Origin: Hyphomicrobiales bacterium
Lineage (GTDB): Bacteria > Pseudomonadota > Alphaproteobacteria > Rhizobiales > Rhizobiaceae
Length of the DNA stretch: 64,000 nucleotides
NCBI GenBank assembly: GCA_900465665.1
Contig: UBJO01000042.1
Coordinates: 197 to 64,196, forward strand
Direction: 5' to 3'
How positions within the stretch are numbered: position 1 is the first letter of the stretch; each line of letters opens with the position of its first letter. The position numbers were made by a program, and so were the translations under genes. The notes under the pieces were generated by a model. It was given only the letters and a program-made list of their open reading frames with translations. It was not told where the DNA came from and made no database searches. This document shows positions 19,368 through 27,639 of the stretch, piece by piece.

Positions 19368-20009
19368 TTATCGCAGCAAACCGTCATTCCCGAATTCGGC
19401 CCACCCGCTAAGACCTGTAGCATCCTCGCCAACGGTCACATTGGCTGTCTGTCCTGGCGCCTGCTTCCTCAGCGACCGGGTAAGCTTTGCCTGGTAAGCC
19501 GCACGCCTGCGGTTCTCAGCCTTGAGGGCGGCATCCTCTTCGCGCCACTCATCAACCGAGCCACGATTGAGAAGATCCTCAACGACGCGTGGATCGAACA
19601 CATGAAAAGTGATCTGTCGCGCTCTACCTTGCAACCTCACGGTCCTGGTACCGGCGCTTTTTAGCCGGCCATCTTCGAGCCAGCGTTTCCGCTCAGAGGT
19701 CGTGATAGCCAGAATGTCTTCGATCTCGCGAGGTATGATGGGAAGCCCCGCAATGTCCTTAAGCGCCTGCGACACAGCCGATGACGTCGTGCGAAACGCC
19801 GTCTTCGAGGTCTCAGGCATGATCAGGATGAGGGCACCTGTTTGCATATCGAGAGACTTCCTGACCGCGGGCGGCAAGCGAGAGCGCAATTCCTGCAAGA
19901 TTCCCTTAACCCGGACAGCGGATCCAAGAGTTGCTTCCACCGGAAGGGTCCATTCCCTCATCAGTTCGGGCTCGTCCGCTTCTTTGTTTTTAGTCTTCGA
20001 TTTGTTCAT
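19368..20009 (-). CDS. Hypothetical protein with possible helix-turn-helix segment
   Basis: A 213-residue basic, soluble protein. The central stretch (IPREIEDILAITTSERKRWL, then EDGRL) resembles a helix-turn-helix, with the serine and charged residues expected in a recognition helix; it is followed by FHVFDPRVVEDLL and a charged coiled-coil-like region rich in Glu, Arg and Ala. The end is Gly-rich. It might be a DNA-binding protein, but no family is recognised. It starts with a Lys-rich MNKSKTKNKE and stands alone. Codon choice looks like its neighbours. Confidence 0.6.
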   Translation of the reverse strand: MNKSKTKNKEADEPELMREWTLPVEATLGSAVRVKGILQELRSRLPPAVRKSLDMQTGALILIMPETSKTAFRTTSSAVSQALKDIAGLPIIPREIEDILAITTSERKRWLEDGRLKSAGTRTVRLQGRARQITFHVFDPRVVEDLLNRGSVDEWREEDAALKAENRRRAAYQAKLTRSLRKQAPGQTANVTVGEDATGLSGWAEFGNDGLLR

Positions 20010-20259
20010 ACTAAACAGATGGTGTCATGACGCCGCCGCGTCAACGCAGAAGGTGCCGCCTAAAAGGCGCTACCAGAAACAGTTTGAAATGGTAGCATCA
20101 GCTCGAACTTTGATTTAAAGCTGGGACCGATACCGGCGATGGAGCGCGACGGATGCTTGCGGCCAAGTTGGGATTACAGATTCCATGTAGATGCCTGGAA
20201 CAAGGACGCAGGTTTCTCGTTAAGCGTCCAAATTCCTAGCGCGAATGCGGAGCTCTGCC

Positions 20260-20448
20260 ATGTCCAACGCACTTGAGTTCAAAGCCGATCTCGAGGATGT
20301 CGATTCCGATAAATCCAAGCTGCAATTTGCACAGGGCGGCAACCCTGACCTATTGAAGGCGGTGAAACAGTCCGATGCTCACTTGGTCGTTCAAGACACC
20401 GATGATCGCACGTTGATGATGTTGCAGGCGTTCGAAGGGCGAGCGTAG
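20260..20448 (+). CDS. Small hypothetical protein
   Basis: A 62-residue acidic protein (SNALEFKADLEDVDSDKSKL at the start). GGAG at 20249-20252 sits eight bases before ATG 20260, which is preferred over the in-frame ATG 20245. No domain is recognised. Further open sequence follows on the same strand (see the next entry). Confidence 0.45.
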   Translation: MSNALEFKADLEDVDSDKSKLQFAQGGNPDLLKAVKQSDAHLVVQDTDDRTLMMLQAFEGRA

Positions 20449-20787
20449 CCCCGATCGGGCACCGTCGATGGAACCTCCGTCGAAGCTTTATCCTTTTGCG
20501 AGTTTCAGCGTCCTTTGGCGCAATCGAGGAAACACATCTTTGACCGAGAATTCGGCGAAACTGGGCGTGGTACCAACGACATTGCGTACTGAAACTTCCA
20601 AGCTCAAGCAGCAATCTGCAACAGATTATCTGGCCAATGAGAGACTTCGGCGGGAAGCCGATGCCGACAGATTACGTGTCAGGCGGCTGCAAGCCGAAGA
20701 TCAAGGACGTCAGTTATAGCCGCTCTGGCGATCAACCGTCGATAAGGGCCTGACATGGACCACTTCTCTATAGGATGGGATCGAGAA
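20449..20787. other. 340 bp with one doubtful small reading frame
   Basis: A plus-strand frame ends at 20719 with a charged helix-like C-terminus (DYLANERLRREADADRLR), which looks coding, but no start with a ribosome site could be chosen within 20468-20719. It may be a real small gene or a fragment. Confidence 0.3.
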
Positions 20788-21579
20788 TCAGAGCGTATCG
20801 ATGACCCCGCCGTCCACTCGCACGGAGGCACCTGTCGTGGCGGATGCCAGCGGTGAAGACAGATAGGTGACGAGATTAGCGATCTCGTCGACGCTCGCCG
20901 CTCGCTGGATGATCGATGTACTGCGGTGTTGCTTGACGAAATCGGCAGCGACCGCTTCAATCGGTTTGCCCGTCTTGCTACGCTCATCGGCAAGCATTGC
21001 CTCCACGCCTTGTGAAAGTGTCGGTCCAGGAAGGACGGAATTTACGGTGACGCCAGTCCCGGCCATGCGCTTGGCCAGACCGCGGGCAACCGCGATGTCG
21101 GCTGTCTTGCTGACACCGTAGTGGATCATCTCGACTGGGATGTTGAAGCCCGATTCCGACGCTATAAAGATGACCCTTCCCCAGTTTCGTTTCTGCATCC
21201 CGGGGAGATAGGCACGCGACAATCTGACGGCTGACATGACGTTGACCTGCCAGTGCCGGTCCCAGACTTCGTCGCTGGCCTCGAAAAAATCGAGGGGCTG
21301 GAAAATGCCAGCGTTGTTGATGAGAATATCAACCTGCGGGACCTTGGAGAACAAAGCTGTGCAGCCTTCAGCGGTGGCTATGTCAGCAGGAGCGGCCAAA
21401 ACATTGCCCTTGGCACCTTCGCCTCGCAGACGCTCAGCTGCTGCCGCAGTCTTGCCGTCCGAACGGCCATTCACAATGACGTCCGCACCAGCCCTTGAGA
21501 GCTGTCGCGCGATCGCATAACCGATGCCTTCGGTTGACCCGCTTATGAGTGCTTTTTTGCCTGTAAGATCAATTTGCAT
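20788..21579 (-). CDS. SDR-family oxidoreductase
   Basis: A 263-residue classical short-chain dehydrogenase. The cofactor motif is STEGIGYA near residue 15, followed by NNAG (INNAGIF), the catalytic Ser in SESGF, and YGVSK (Tyr-x3-Lys), so the active site is complete. The second strand ends in VNGRSDG, with an Arg that favours NADP(H). It ends with VRVDGG and VIDTL, typical of the family. ATG 21579 is preferred, because GGAG lies ten bases upstream and the family begins here; an open frame extends to 21612. The substrate cannot be told. Confidence 0.9.
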   Translation of the reverse strand: MQIDLTGKKALISGSTEGIGYAIARQLSRAGADVIVNGRSDGKTAAAAERLRGEGAKGNVLAAPADIATAEGCTALFSKVPQVDILINNAGIFQPLDFFEASDEVWDRHWQVNVMSAVRLSRAYLPGMQKRNWGRVIFIASESGFNIPVEMIHYGVSKTADIAVARGLAKRMAGTGVTVNSVLPGPTLSQGVEAMLADERSKTGKPIEAVAADFVKQHRSTSIIQRAASVDEIANLVTYLSSPLASATTGASVRVDGGVIDTL

Positions 21580-21658
21580 TGTCTGCTCCATTGTCGAGTA
21601 TTGTCTGACCACTGACTTACTACGATTGAAGCGCCCAAATTAGTGCCCTTTCGCCGAC

Positions 21659-21692
21659 CCTGCTGTTCGGCTAGACCGAACAGCAGGCTTTT
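21659..21692 (+). terminator. Strong hairpin with short T-run (terminator-like palindrome)
   Basis: A perfect 12-bp stem (CCTGCTGTTCGG / CCGAACAGCAGG) with loop CTAGA is followed on the plus strand by CTTTT. That is the form of an intrinsic terminator for rightward transcription, yet no rightward gene ends nearby; the flanking SDR and GGDEF genes both run left. It could instead end the leftward GGDEF transcript without a U-tract, or be a protein-binding palindrome. Confidence 0.5.
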
Positions 21693-21844
21693 GAGATGCG
21701 AACACGATTGGATCCGGTCGAGCTGACCTCCTGAGATGGCGAACGTAGCAGAAATTGCTGCGCCCCATCGGCGCCAACTCGGCGCGGCGACTACGGCATG
21801 ACACCATCGCCGTGGACCGCCGGCGTAGCTTAGCCCTATGCGCT

Positions 21845-23656
21845 TCAGATCCGTCGGCTTATCGATTGAGTGAAACCTTCATCGACGTTCCAATCGGTCG
21901 CAACGGCATTCCGACCGTTTGCCTTGGCCCGCAGCAGCGCCTGGTCAGCGCGCTGCAACAAGGTGGCAGCTGGCTGACTGCTATCCGTCGCCGCCACTCC
22001 AACCGATATCGTCACTGTGCCAAGCGGCCGCCCGAGATAGTTGATCGGCGCCTTTTCGACCGCAACACGGATCGCCTCGGCGACCGTAGCAACCGCCGCC
22101 TTTCCAGAGCCCGGCATCACAATGGCAAACTCCTCGCCACCAAAGCGATGAACCGTCCCTCTGGCACCGGTCACATCTGTCATGATAGCGGCAACTTGGT
22201 TCATGACGAAATCGCCGGCGTCGTGACCGAAGTCGTCATTGAAGCGCTTGAAATGGTCGATATCGACCATCATCAGGGCCGCGGGAAGGTCGGTGGCTTC
22301 GCGGCGGAGGCGATTGAGGTTCTCATCGAGCGACCGCCTGTTGAGCAGCCCGGTGAGGGGATCCTTGATTGCGAGATTTGTCAGCCGATCCCGCAGCTGA
22401 AGGTTGGCAATGGCGAGCCCGAGGTTCTCGGCAATCAGCTCGATGTAAACGCGTGCATCCAGCAAGTCGGATGCGCCGCTACTCTGCTCGAAGTAGACCA
22501 TACCTACCGTGTCGCCGTGCGCTGCAAGTGGCATGCATAGGCCACCATCAGCACTATCCTCTTCGAGATGCTGGCACGGCACGTCTCCATTCTCGATTTC
22601 GCTGAGGTGAGGTCGGCCGCGTCGTAAACCCCAGCATTGGACCGACGGAAAATCGAGTGTCGACCGTGTTGGCGCACCCCAGGTGCTTGCCGCGACCGCA
22701 ACTGTCCTGCCCTCGTTCATGAAAAACAGATGCCCGCTGAGGTTGGGAAAGATCTGGATCGCATATCTTGCCATGATTGGTGCGAGTTCAGCTCCATCCT
22801 GACATGCTTGAAGGCGATGCATCAGTTGCAGGATGAGATCCTTGATCTGGCGATCTTTGCGCAACTCCGCATCCAATCGGTCCCGCTCGAGCCCGTTGTC
22901 CCTAAAAATTTGGATCGCCTCGTTCATGTCGCCGATCTCGTCGCGACGATCGTCTGCCAGAAGTTCGACTGTGTAGTCTTGTTTGGCCAACCGCCCGACG
23001 ACACCGCTCATTTGCAAAAGGGGTTGGGCGACACGACGTTTCAAAACGAAATAGAGGACGCTCAGGAAGACGAGGGCGGTGAGTGCCAGGAGCGCTTTGG
23101 CTGTCAAACCCCAGAGATCGGCTTTCTCTTTGGCTGCGCGAAGGTCTTCCTGCGCTCTTGCGTCAACGAGATCAGTGAAGTGGGTCACGCTCGAAAGCAA
23201 CCCCGACTGGGCTTCTTCATGCTCTGGAGAAAGCAAGGCGGCGCGGGCTTTATCGACGTTGCCGTCGGTATAATCCATGACAGCCTGTTCCTCAATCGCA
23301 TCGAGCCGTTCCGCATCTGTTTCTGCGGTCTGCAATGCCTTACGCTCTTGCTCGGTCAGCAACCCGGCGTCCATCCGTTTTATAACCTGCTGCCTGGCAT
23401 TCTCTTGCGTCTTAGCACCACCAAATGCCGCGAGATAACGTTGTTCACCTTTCAAGACATAGAGGCGGGCATCTTCAGTCGTCTGCTCGGCCGCGCTCTG
23501 GAGTTGCTCGGCGATCTCGTCCAACTTCCAAGCAGTCGTTGCCGCGTCACGCTCTTGATCGGCGCCGCGAACGGCCATGATGAAGGCGCCGCCGGAAAGC
23601 AGAGTTAGGACAACGGTGACCCAATAAGCCCAGTTCGTGATAGTGCTGATGCGCAT
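21845..23656 (-). CDS. Membrane-bound GGDEF diguanylate cyclase with HAMP and GAF domains
   Basis: A 603-residue signalling enzyme. Transmembrane helix 1 spans ~10-30 (VTVVLTLLSGGAFIMAV). A periplasmic four-helix-type sensor (~31-185) follows, then helix 2 (~188-210), HAMP (~210-265), GAF (~285-430) and GGDEF (~445-590). The active site is GGEEF at residues 506-510, so cyclic-di-GMP synthesis is expected. The upstream RxxD inhibitory site is absent (GARG occupies it), suggesting no product inhibition. No phosphodiesterase domain is present. It is a single gene; the signal is unknown, but the first helix-rich domain resembles chemoreceptor-like ligand modules. Confidence 0.93.
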   Translation of the reverse strand: MRISTITNWAYWVTVVLTLLSGGAFIMAVRGADQERDAATTAWKLDEIAEQLQSAAEQTTEDARLYVLKGEQRYLAAFGGAKTQENARQQVIKRMDAGLLTEQERKALQTAETDAERLDAIEEQAVMDYTDGNVDKARAALLSPEHEEAQSGLLSSVTHFTDLVDARAQEDLRAAKEKADLWGLTAKALLALTALVFLSVLYFVLKRRVAQPLLQMSGVVGRLAKQDYTVELLADDRRDEIGDMNEAIQIFRDNGLERDRLDAELRKDRQIKDLILQLMHRLQACQDGAELAPIMARYAIQIFPNLSGHLFFMNEGRTVAVAASTWGAPTRSTLDFPSVQCWGLRRGRPHLSEIENGDVPCQHLEEDSADGGLCMPLAAHGDTVGMVYFEQSSGASDLLDARVYIELIAENLGLAIANLQLRDRLTNLAIKDPLTGLLNRRSLDENLNRLRREATDLPAALMMVDIDHFKRFNDDFGHDAGDFVMNQVAAIMTDVTGARGTVHRFGGEEFAIVMPGSGKAAVATVAEAIRVAVEKAPINYLGRPLGTVTISVGVAATDSSQPAATLLQRADQALLRAKANGRNAVATDWNVDEGFTQSISRRI

Positions 23657-24447
23657 TTGTCCACCTCTGCGCCGCAGCCGATCGCTTCGTGAGCTGCGCG
23701 TCTGCGACCTAATATAAGGCGCTGTGATTTAGAGTTCCCTAACTTTGAGATTCGCCATCCGTTGGCCCAACTCAACTATGACGCCGGACGAAGGGGGTCT
23801 TCCGGAATATCTTCGGTCTGTAGCTGAGGCGAGGGTGCATTGCCATTTCTTCCCGGCCGTTCGGAACCCGTGCTGTCGACTTATTCGGCGTGAGATGTCA
23901 GGTGGCGTCGCCCGCTCAGTGCAGCACTCAAGCACCTTCGATGCTCTTGCCGTACTGCCGAGCGATGTCAATGATTTCGATCATGTCGCCTGCGGCATTT
24001 CGGAAAGCAAGTTCGGACGCATCGACGCCGACCGGAGCTGTCCGTCGCTTATGTATGCAAACGTACAAACCGCGCGTTTTCGGAACCGTATGCGCTGTTT
24101 GACATTAGCTTGTAGGAGATCGAAAGCGTGTCAACTGGACGCGACAGAGATGGCGAACATGGCGGTTTTTCCAGTTTCTCGCTATGGCCAACGAAATGGC
24201 AGCCGAGCGCCCCACCTGTCCGCTTCGATCTCTTCCTATATGCGGGCCGGCAGCCGATAAGGCAAACTATCCGCACACTTGCCTAGATGCCATTCAGCTA
24301 CGCCCAGATGCAATCTGGCTTGTCCGAGTTGTTGGATTGCTGCAGCGGACGAGGTGAATGCATATGCGGCCAATCCTCAGGAAGATCGGGTTAGTTTCGG
24401 CAGCCCGACGCGTTTCTTTGCTTTATCTCCTCCTGCCCCTGGCGAGC
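23657..24447. other. About 790 bp with no firm gene
   Basis: Open frames on both strands overlap each other without ribosome sites. One minus-strand stretch (~24049 down to 23930) reads VDASELAFRNAAGDMIEIID in a frame without a clear start; it may be the end of a decayed small gene. The 5' end holds the promoter region of the GGDEF gene. Confidence 0.35.
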
Positions 24448-24921
24448 TTACTCACTGTCGCTAAACTTGGATCTCAGGTCGGTCAATATGGCAACTTGAC
24501 CCTTGTGCAAAGCTCTTGCTGCGTCCTCGAGATTGGACCACTCAGCCCGATCAACTTCGGGGAAAAACGCGCGTTGTCCGGAACGCGGCGGCCACTCTAG
24601 CTCGAGCATTGTGCTAACTGATGGATCGGGATTTTCTGAACCGTCTGCCTTAGCGACCCACACATCGACCGTTTTCGATCCACGTTACTTGTAGGATCCA
24701 AGCCATTGTGGATCGCTACGAAGCTTGATACCGGTTTCTTCGAGCAGTTCACGCTTTGCGGCATCTAGGTGGTCTTCCCTAGGGTCGACGAGACCCTTTG
24801 GTATCGACCAAGCTGACTCGTTCTTTTTGGCCCAAAATGGCCCGCCCGGATGGACAAGCAGTACTTCGATGCCGCTCGTTACCAGACGATACAAGAGAAT
24901 GCCGGCACTCACCGCTGCCAT
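24448..24921 (-). pseudogene. Nudix hydrolase gene interrupted by one stop codon
   Basis: The frame starts MAAVSAGILLYRL and holds a complete Nudix box, G-x5-E-x7-REL-x-EE-x-GI (GLVDPREDHLDAAKRELLEE then TGI). It stops at TAA 24685-24687 after PQWLGSYK and goes on open in the same frame with RGSKTVDVWVAKADG and the family C-terminus (LELEWPPRSGQRAFFPEVDR) to 24448. Related proteins read K-Q-R at the stop, so a CAA-to-TAA change is the simplest explanation. Intact, it would be a 157-residue MutT/AP4A-type hydrolase. The truncated 78-residue product keeps the metal-binding box but lacks the last strands. Confidence 0.8.
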
Positions 24922-24959
24922 GCCACTGCCTTTTTGCTTCCATTCCCCGTCAACATATC

Positions 24960-25002
24960 AGCGCTTATTGGCATCCCCAAGTGGGATCCCTGAATAAGCG
25001 CT
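24960..25002. repeat. Long hairpin upstream of the Nudix gene
   Basis: AGCGCTTATT (24960-24969) and AATAAGCGCT (24993-25002) are exact 10-bp inverted repeats; inside them ATCCC-CAAGT-GGGAT forms a second stem. The whole 43-bp element lies 38 bp upstream of the Nudix start, in its leader or promoter region. It has no T-run. Confidence 0.5.
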
Positions 25003-26045
25003 AATGCCTGCCCGCGAGCTTGCTGCGATGGCGTTCTCGGGTCAGCGCTTTTTGCGAGCTGGTCTTCCAAGTGATAAAAAATGTCACCGACACCCACAAC
25101 GGTTTCACGCCAGATCCACGGGATGTGCCGAGAGGCAGACTGTCGAGGATGGATTAATCAAACGAGACTAGAAGATTAGGTGGTGGCGAAGATGACCCAT
25201 GTTCACCGTTTCGCATTCGGTAATGACGATGGTCTGACAGGGAATGGTGAGGGGTGGCTTAGTCCGCAGTGGCGCGACCTCAGGATCTCCTGACAACCCG
25301 GCTCGGCATGTCGATAGCGACCTGGACCCAGTCCGCTGGGACAAGTCGCGCGAGCGCGCATTGGCGCTGTTCTGGACCGCGCTCAATCCGCTGGTACCCA
25401 GACGATCGGCGGCACGGGTAGATCGTGCGAGATCCGCCTTGTAACGGCTTCTGGGTCGCTTGGAAGTGAATTTCCTACGACCTAAAGCAGCTTATTCTCA
25501 GTAAGCGCGAGTTCCCGAGGCGCCTTCTGCCGTAAGCGACGATCGCAGACCGGTTGCCCCGAAGCTGTAACCAAAGCGTTCCTGACGCCAGAAAAGACCG
25601 TATCCAACATGACGTGAGCGTCATCGGGCGAGCCTCGAGGCAGCACGCATTTCCAGAAACTGTCCGTCCATGATCACGCTCAAAGCGAGGCAAGCCGTGA
25701 CACGGTAGCGCGAAGTTGACAAAGCAATCAGCGTCAAGATTTTGGCTGGCACTATTCATGGTACGACTGTTCGTCGCGCTGTTGGCCTTTTTTAGCCGAA
25801 GTGGTTCTGCTGCGAGACACCTATCGCCTGCGACATGCCGCGCAAATCCCTCTTACTTTTACGATCGCCTTCGCGGCGTCTCGTGGCCTAGGCCTTTGGC
25901 CCGTCATCGAGAGGACAAATGACCTACGTTCAGGAACGAATCAGTCCAGTCGCTCGTTGAGCAATGACAATCTGTTTTGACGGCGATGCGCTAAGGTGGT
26001 GCCGCTTAAACCGCCTTTTGCCCACATGTGGACCCGGAGCTTGCC
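25003..26045. other. About 1 kb with no supportable gene
   Basis: Overlapping short frames on both strands lack ribosome sites and recognisable products. The last ~70 bp precede the paoA-like gene and include TTGACG at 25977-25982, a possible -35. Confidence 0.4.
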
Positions 26046-26687
26046 ATGCGAACCACCAAGCAACTTGAAATCTCTCGACGAGACTTATTTATCACGTCCG
26101 CTGCAACTTTGGCAGCGACCAGCGTCGCCGCACCGCTTGCGGCGCCAGCACAATCTTCGGGGAGTACGATGGACCTCACCACCTCTGTGGCATTTTCGGT
26201 GAACGGCGCGCAACAGACATTGGTTGTCGACAACCGAACAACCTTGCTTGACGCCTTGCGCGAACACCTGCATTTGACCGGCACGAAAAAGGGCTGCGAC
26301 CACGGGCAATGCGGCGCCTGCACGGTCATGGTCGACGGCCGTCGCATTAATTCCTGTCTGACGCTTGCCGTCATGCACGACGGCGCTTCAATCACGACGA
26401 TCGAGGGGCTCGGCCAGCCTGGCAATCTGCATCCAATGCAAGCCGCCTTCGTCAAACATGACGGCTTCCAATGCGGCTATTGTACACCCGGACAGATCTG
26501 TTCGTCCGTGGCTGTGCTCGAGGAGATCAAAGCCAACATTCCGAGCCATGTAACCGAAGATCTGACCGAGCAGGCGGCCCTTACATCCGCCGAAATCCGC
26601 GAGCGCATGAGCGGCAATATCTGTCGATGTGGGGCATACTCCAACATTCTCGATGCGATCAATGAAGTTGCAGGAGTGCCGGCATGA
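26046..26687 (+). CDS. paoA: Aldehyde oxidoreductase, Tat-exported [2Fe-2S] subunit (PaoA-like)
   Basis: The 213-residue iron-sulfur subunit of a periplasmic molybdenum aldehyde oxidase. A twin-arginine signal ([17 protein letters not shown]) lies at ~10-26. The plant-type [2Fe-2S] cluster is [12 protein letters not shown], and the second, C-terminal cluster has [10 protein letters not shown] and CRCGAY. ATG 26046 places the twin arginines correctly. It overlaps the FAD-subunit gene in ATGA (26684-26687). Family knowledge: E. coli PaoABC oxidises aromatic aldehydes in the periplasm, and only PaoA carries the Tat signal for the folded complex. Confidence 0.95.
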   Translation: MRTTKQLEISRRDLFITSAATLAATSVAAPLAAPAQSSGSTMDLTTSVAFSVNGAQQTLVVDNRTTLLDALREHLHLTGTKKGCDHGQCGACTVMVDGRRINSCLTLAVMHDGASITTIEGLGQPGNLHPMQAAFVKHDGFQCGYCTPGQICSSVAVLEEIKANIPSHVTEDLTEQAALTSAEIRERMSGNICRCGAYSNILDAINEVAGVPA

Positions 26688-27634
26688 AGGCCTTTACATA
26701 TGAACGCGCCTCCTCTGCGGAGGCCGCGGCCAAGGCGGCTGCAAATAATCCCGAAGCCAAGTTCATCGCCGGAGGTACGAATCTTCTCGACCTGATGAAG
26801 TTGGAAATTGAGAAGCCGACGCATCTCATCGACGTCAATGATCTCGGACTGGACAAGATTGAGAAAACCACCGAAGGGGGCCTGCGCATCGGCGCCCTGG
26901 TGCGCAATACCGACCTGGCTGCAGACCAAGTGGTCCGTCGTGACTACGGCCTTCTCTCTCGAGCTCTTCTGGCGGGCGCTTCGGGACAGCTGCGCAACAA
27001 AGCGACGACCGCGGGCAATCTTCTGCAGCGGACGCGCTGTCCGTATTTCTACGACACTGCCCAGCCTTGCAATAAGCGGTCGCCGGGAAGCGGCTGTTCC
27101 GCCATTGGCGGCTTTAGCCGCCAACACGCGGTGGTGGGCGTCAGCGACGCTTGCATTGCCACGCATCCAAGCGACATGGCGATCGCGATGCGCGTGCTCG
27201 ACGCGGTCGTCGAGACCGTCAAGCGGGACGGGACCCACCGCTCGATCCCGATCGCCGACTTCCACCGGCTGCCTGGAGATACGCCGCATATCGAGACGGT
27301 TCTCGACCAAGGAGAGTGCATAACCGCAGTCGTGCTGCCACCTCCAGTCGGCGGCAAGCATATCTACCGCAAGGTCCGCGACCGTGCGTCCTACGCGTTT
27401 GCCTTGGTTTCTGTTGGCGCCGTCATTCAGTCTGACGGAACGGGAAGGGTGGCGGTTGGAGGCGTTGCCCACAAGCCGTGGCGCGTCGACGCGGCGGACG
27501 CAGAACTCGGTAAGGGAGCAAGAGCGGCCGCCGGGATCCTCCTCGCCGACGCCCGTCCGACCGAAGAGAACAAGTTCAAAGTCGATCTCGTCGAGCGCAC
27601 GCTCGGTGCCGTGATCGCCGAAGCGAGAGGCTGA
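26684..27634 (+). CDS. paoB: Aldehyde oxidoreductase, FAD-binding subunit (PaoB-like)
   Basis: A 316-residue FAD subunit of the xanthine-oxidase family. [16 protein letters not shown] binds FAD near residue 30, and [15 protein letters not shown] follows. The cysteines in [20 protein letters not shown], with a further Cys in [11 protein letters not shown], match the extra [4Fe-4S] cluster loop known from PaoB and absent from most relatives. It has no signal peptide, consistent with export as a complex with the Tat-carrying subunit. It is the second gene of the operon, overlapping the first by 4 bp. Confidence 0.94.
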   Translation: MKAFTYERASSAEAAAKAAANNPEAKFIAGGTNLLDLMKLEIEKPTHLIDVNDLGLDKIEKTTEGGLRIGALVRNTDLAADQVVRRDYGLLSRALLAGASGQLRNKATTAGNLLQRTRCPYFYDTAQPCNKRSPGSGCSAIGGFSRQHAVVGVSDACIATHPSDMAIAMRVLDAVVETVKRDGTHRSIPIADFHRLPGDTPHIETVLDQGECITAVVLPPPVGGKHIYRKVRDRASYAFALVSVGAVIQSDGTGRVAVGGVAHKPWRVDAADAELGKGARAAAGILLADARPTEENKFKVDLVERTLGAVIAEARG

Positions 27635-27639
27635 TCGCC

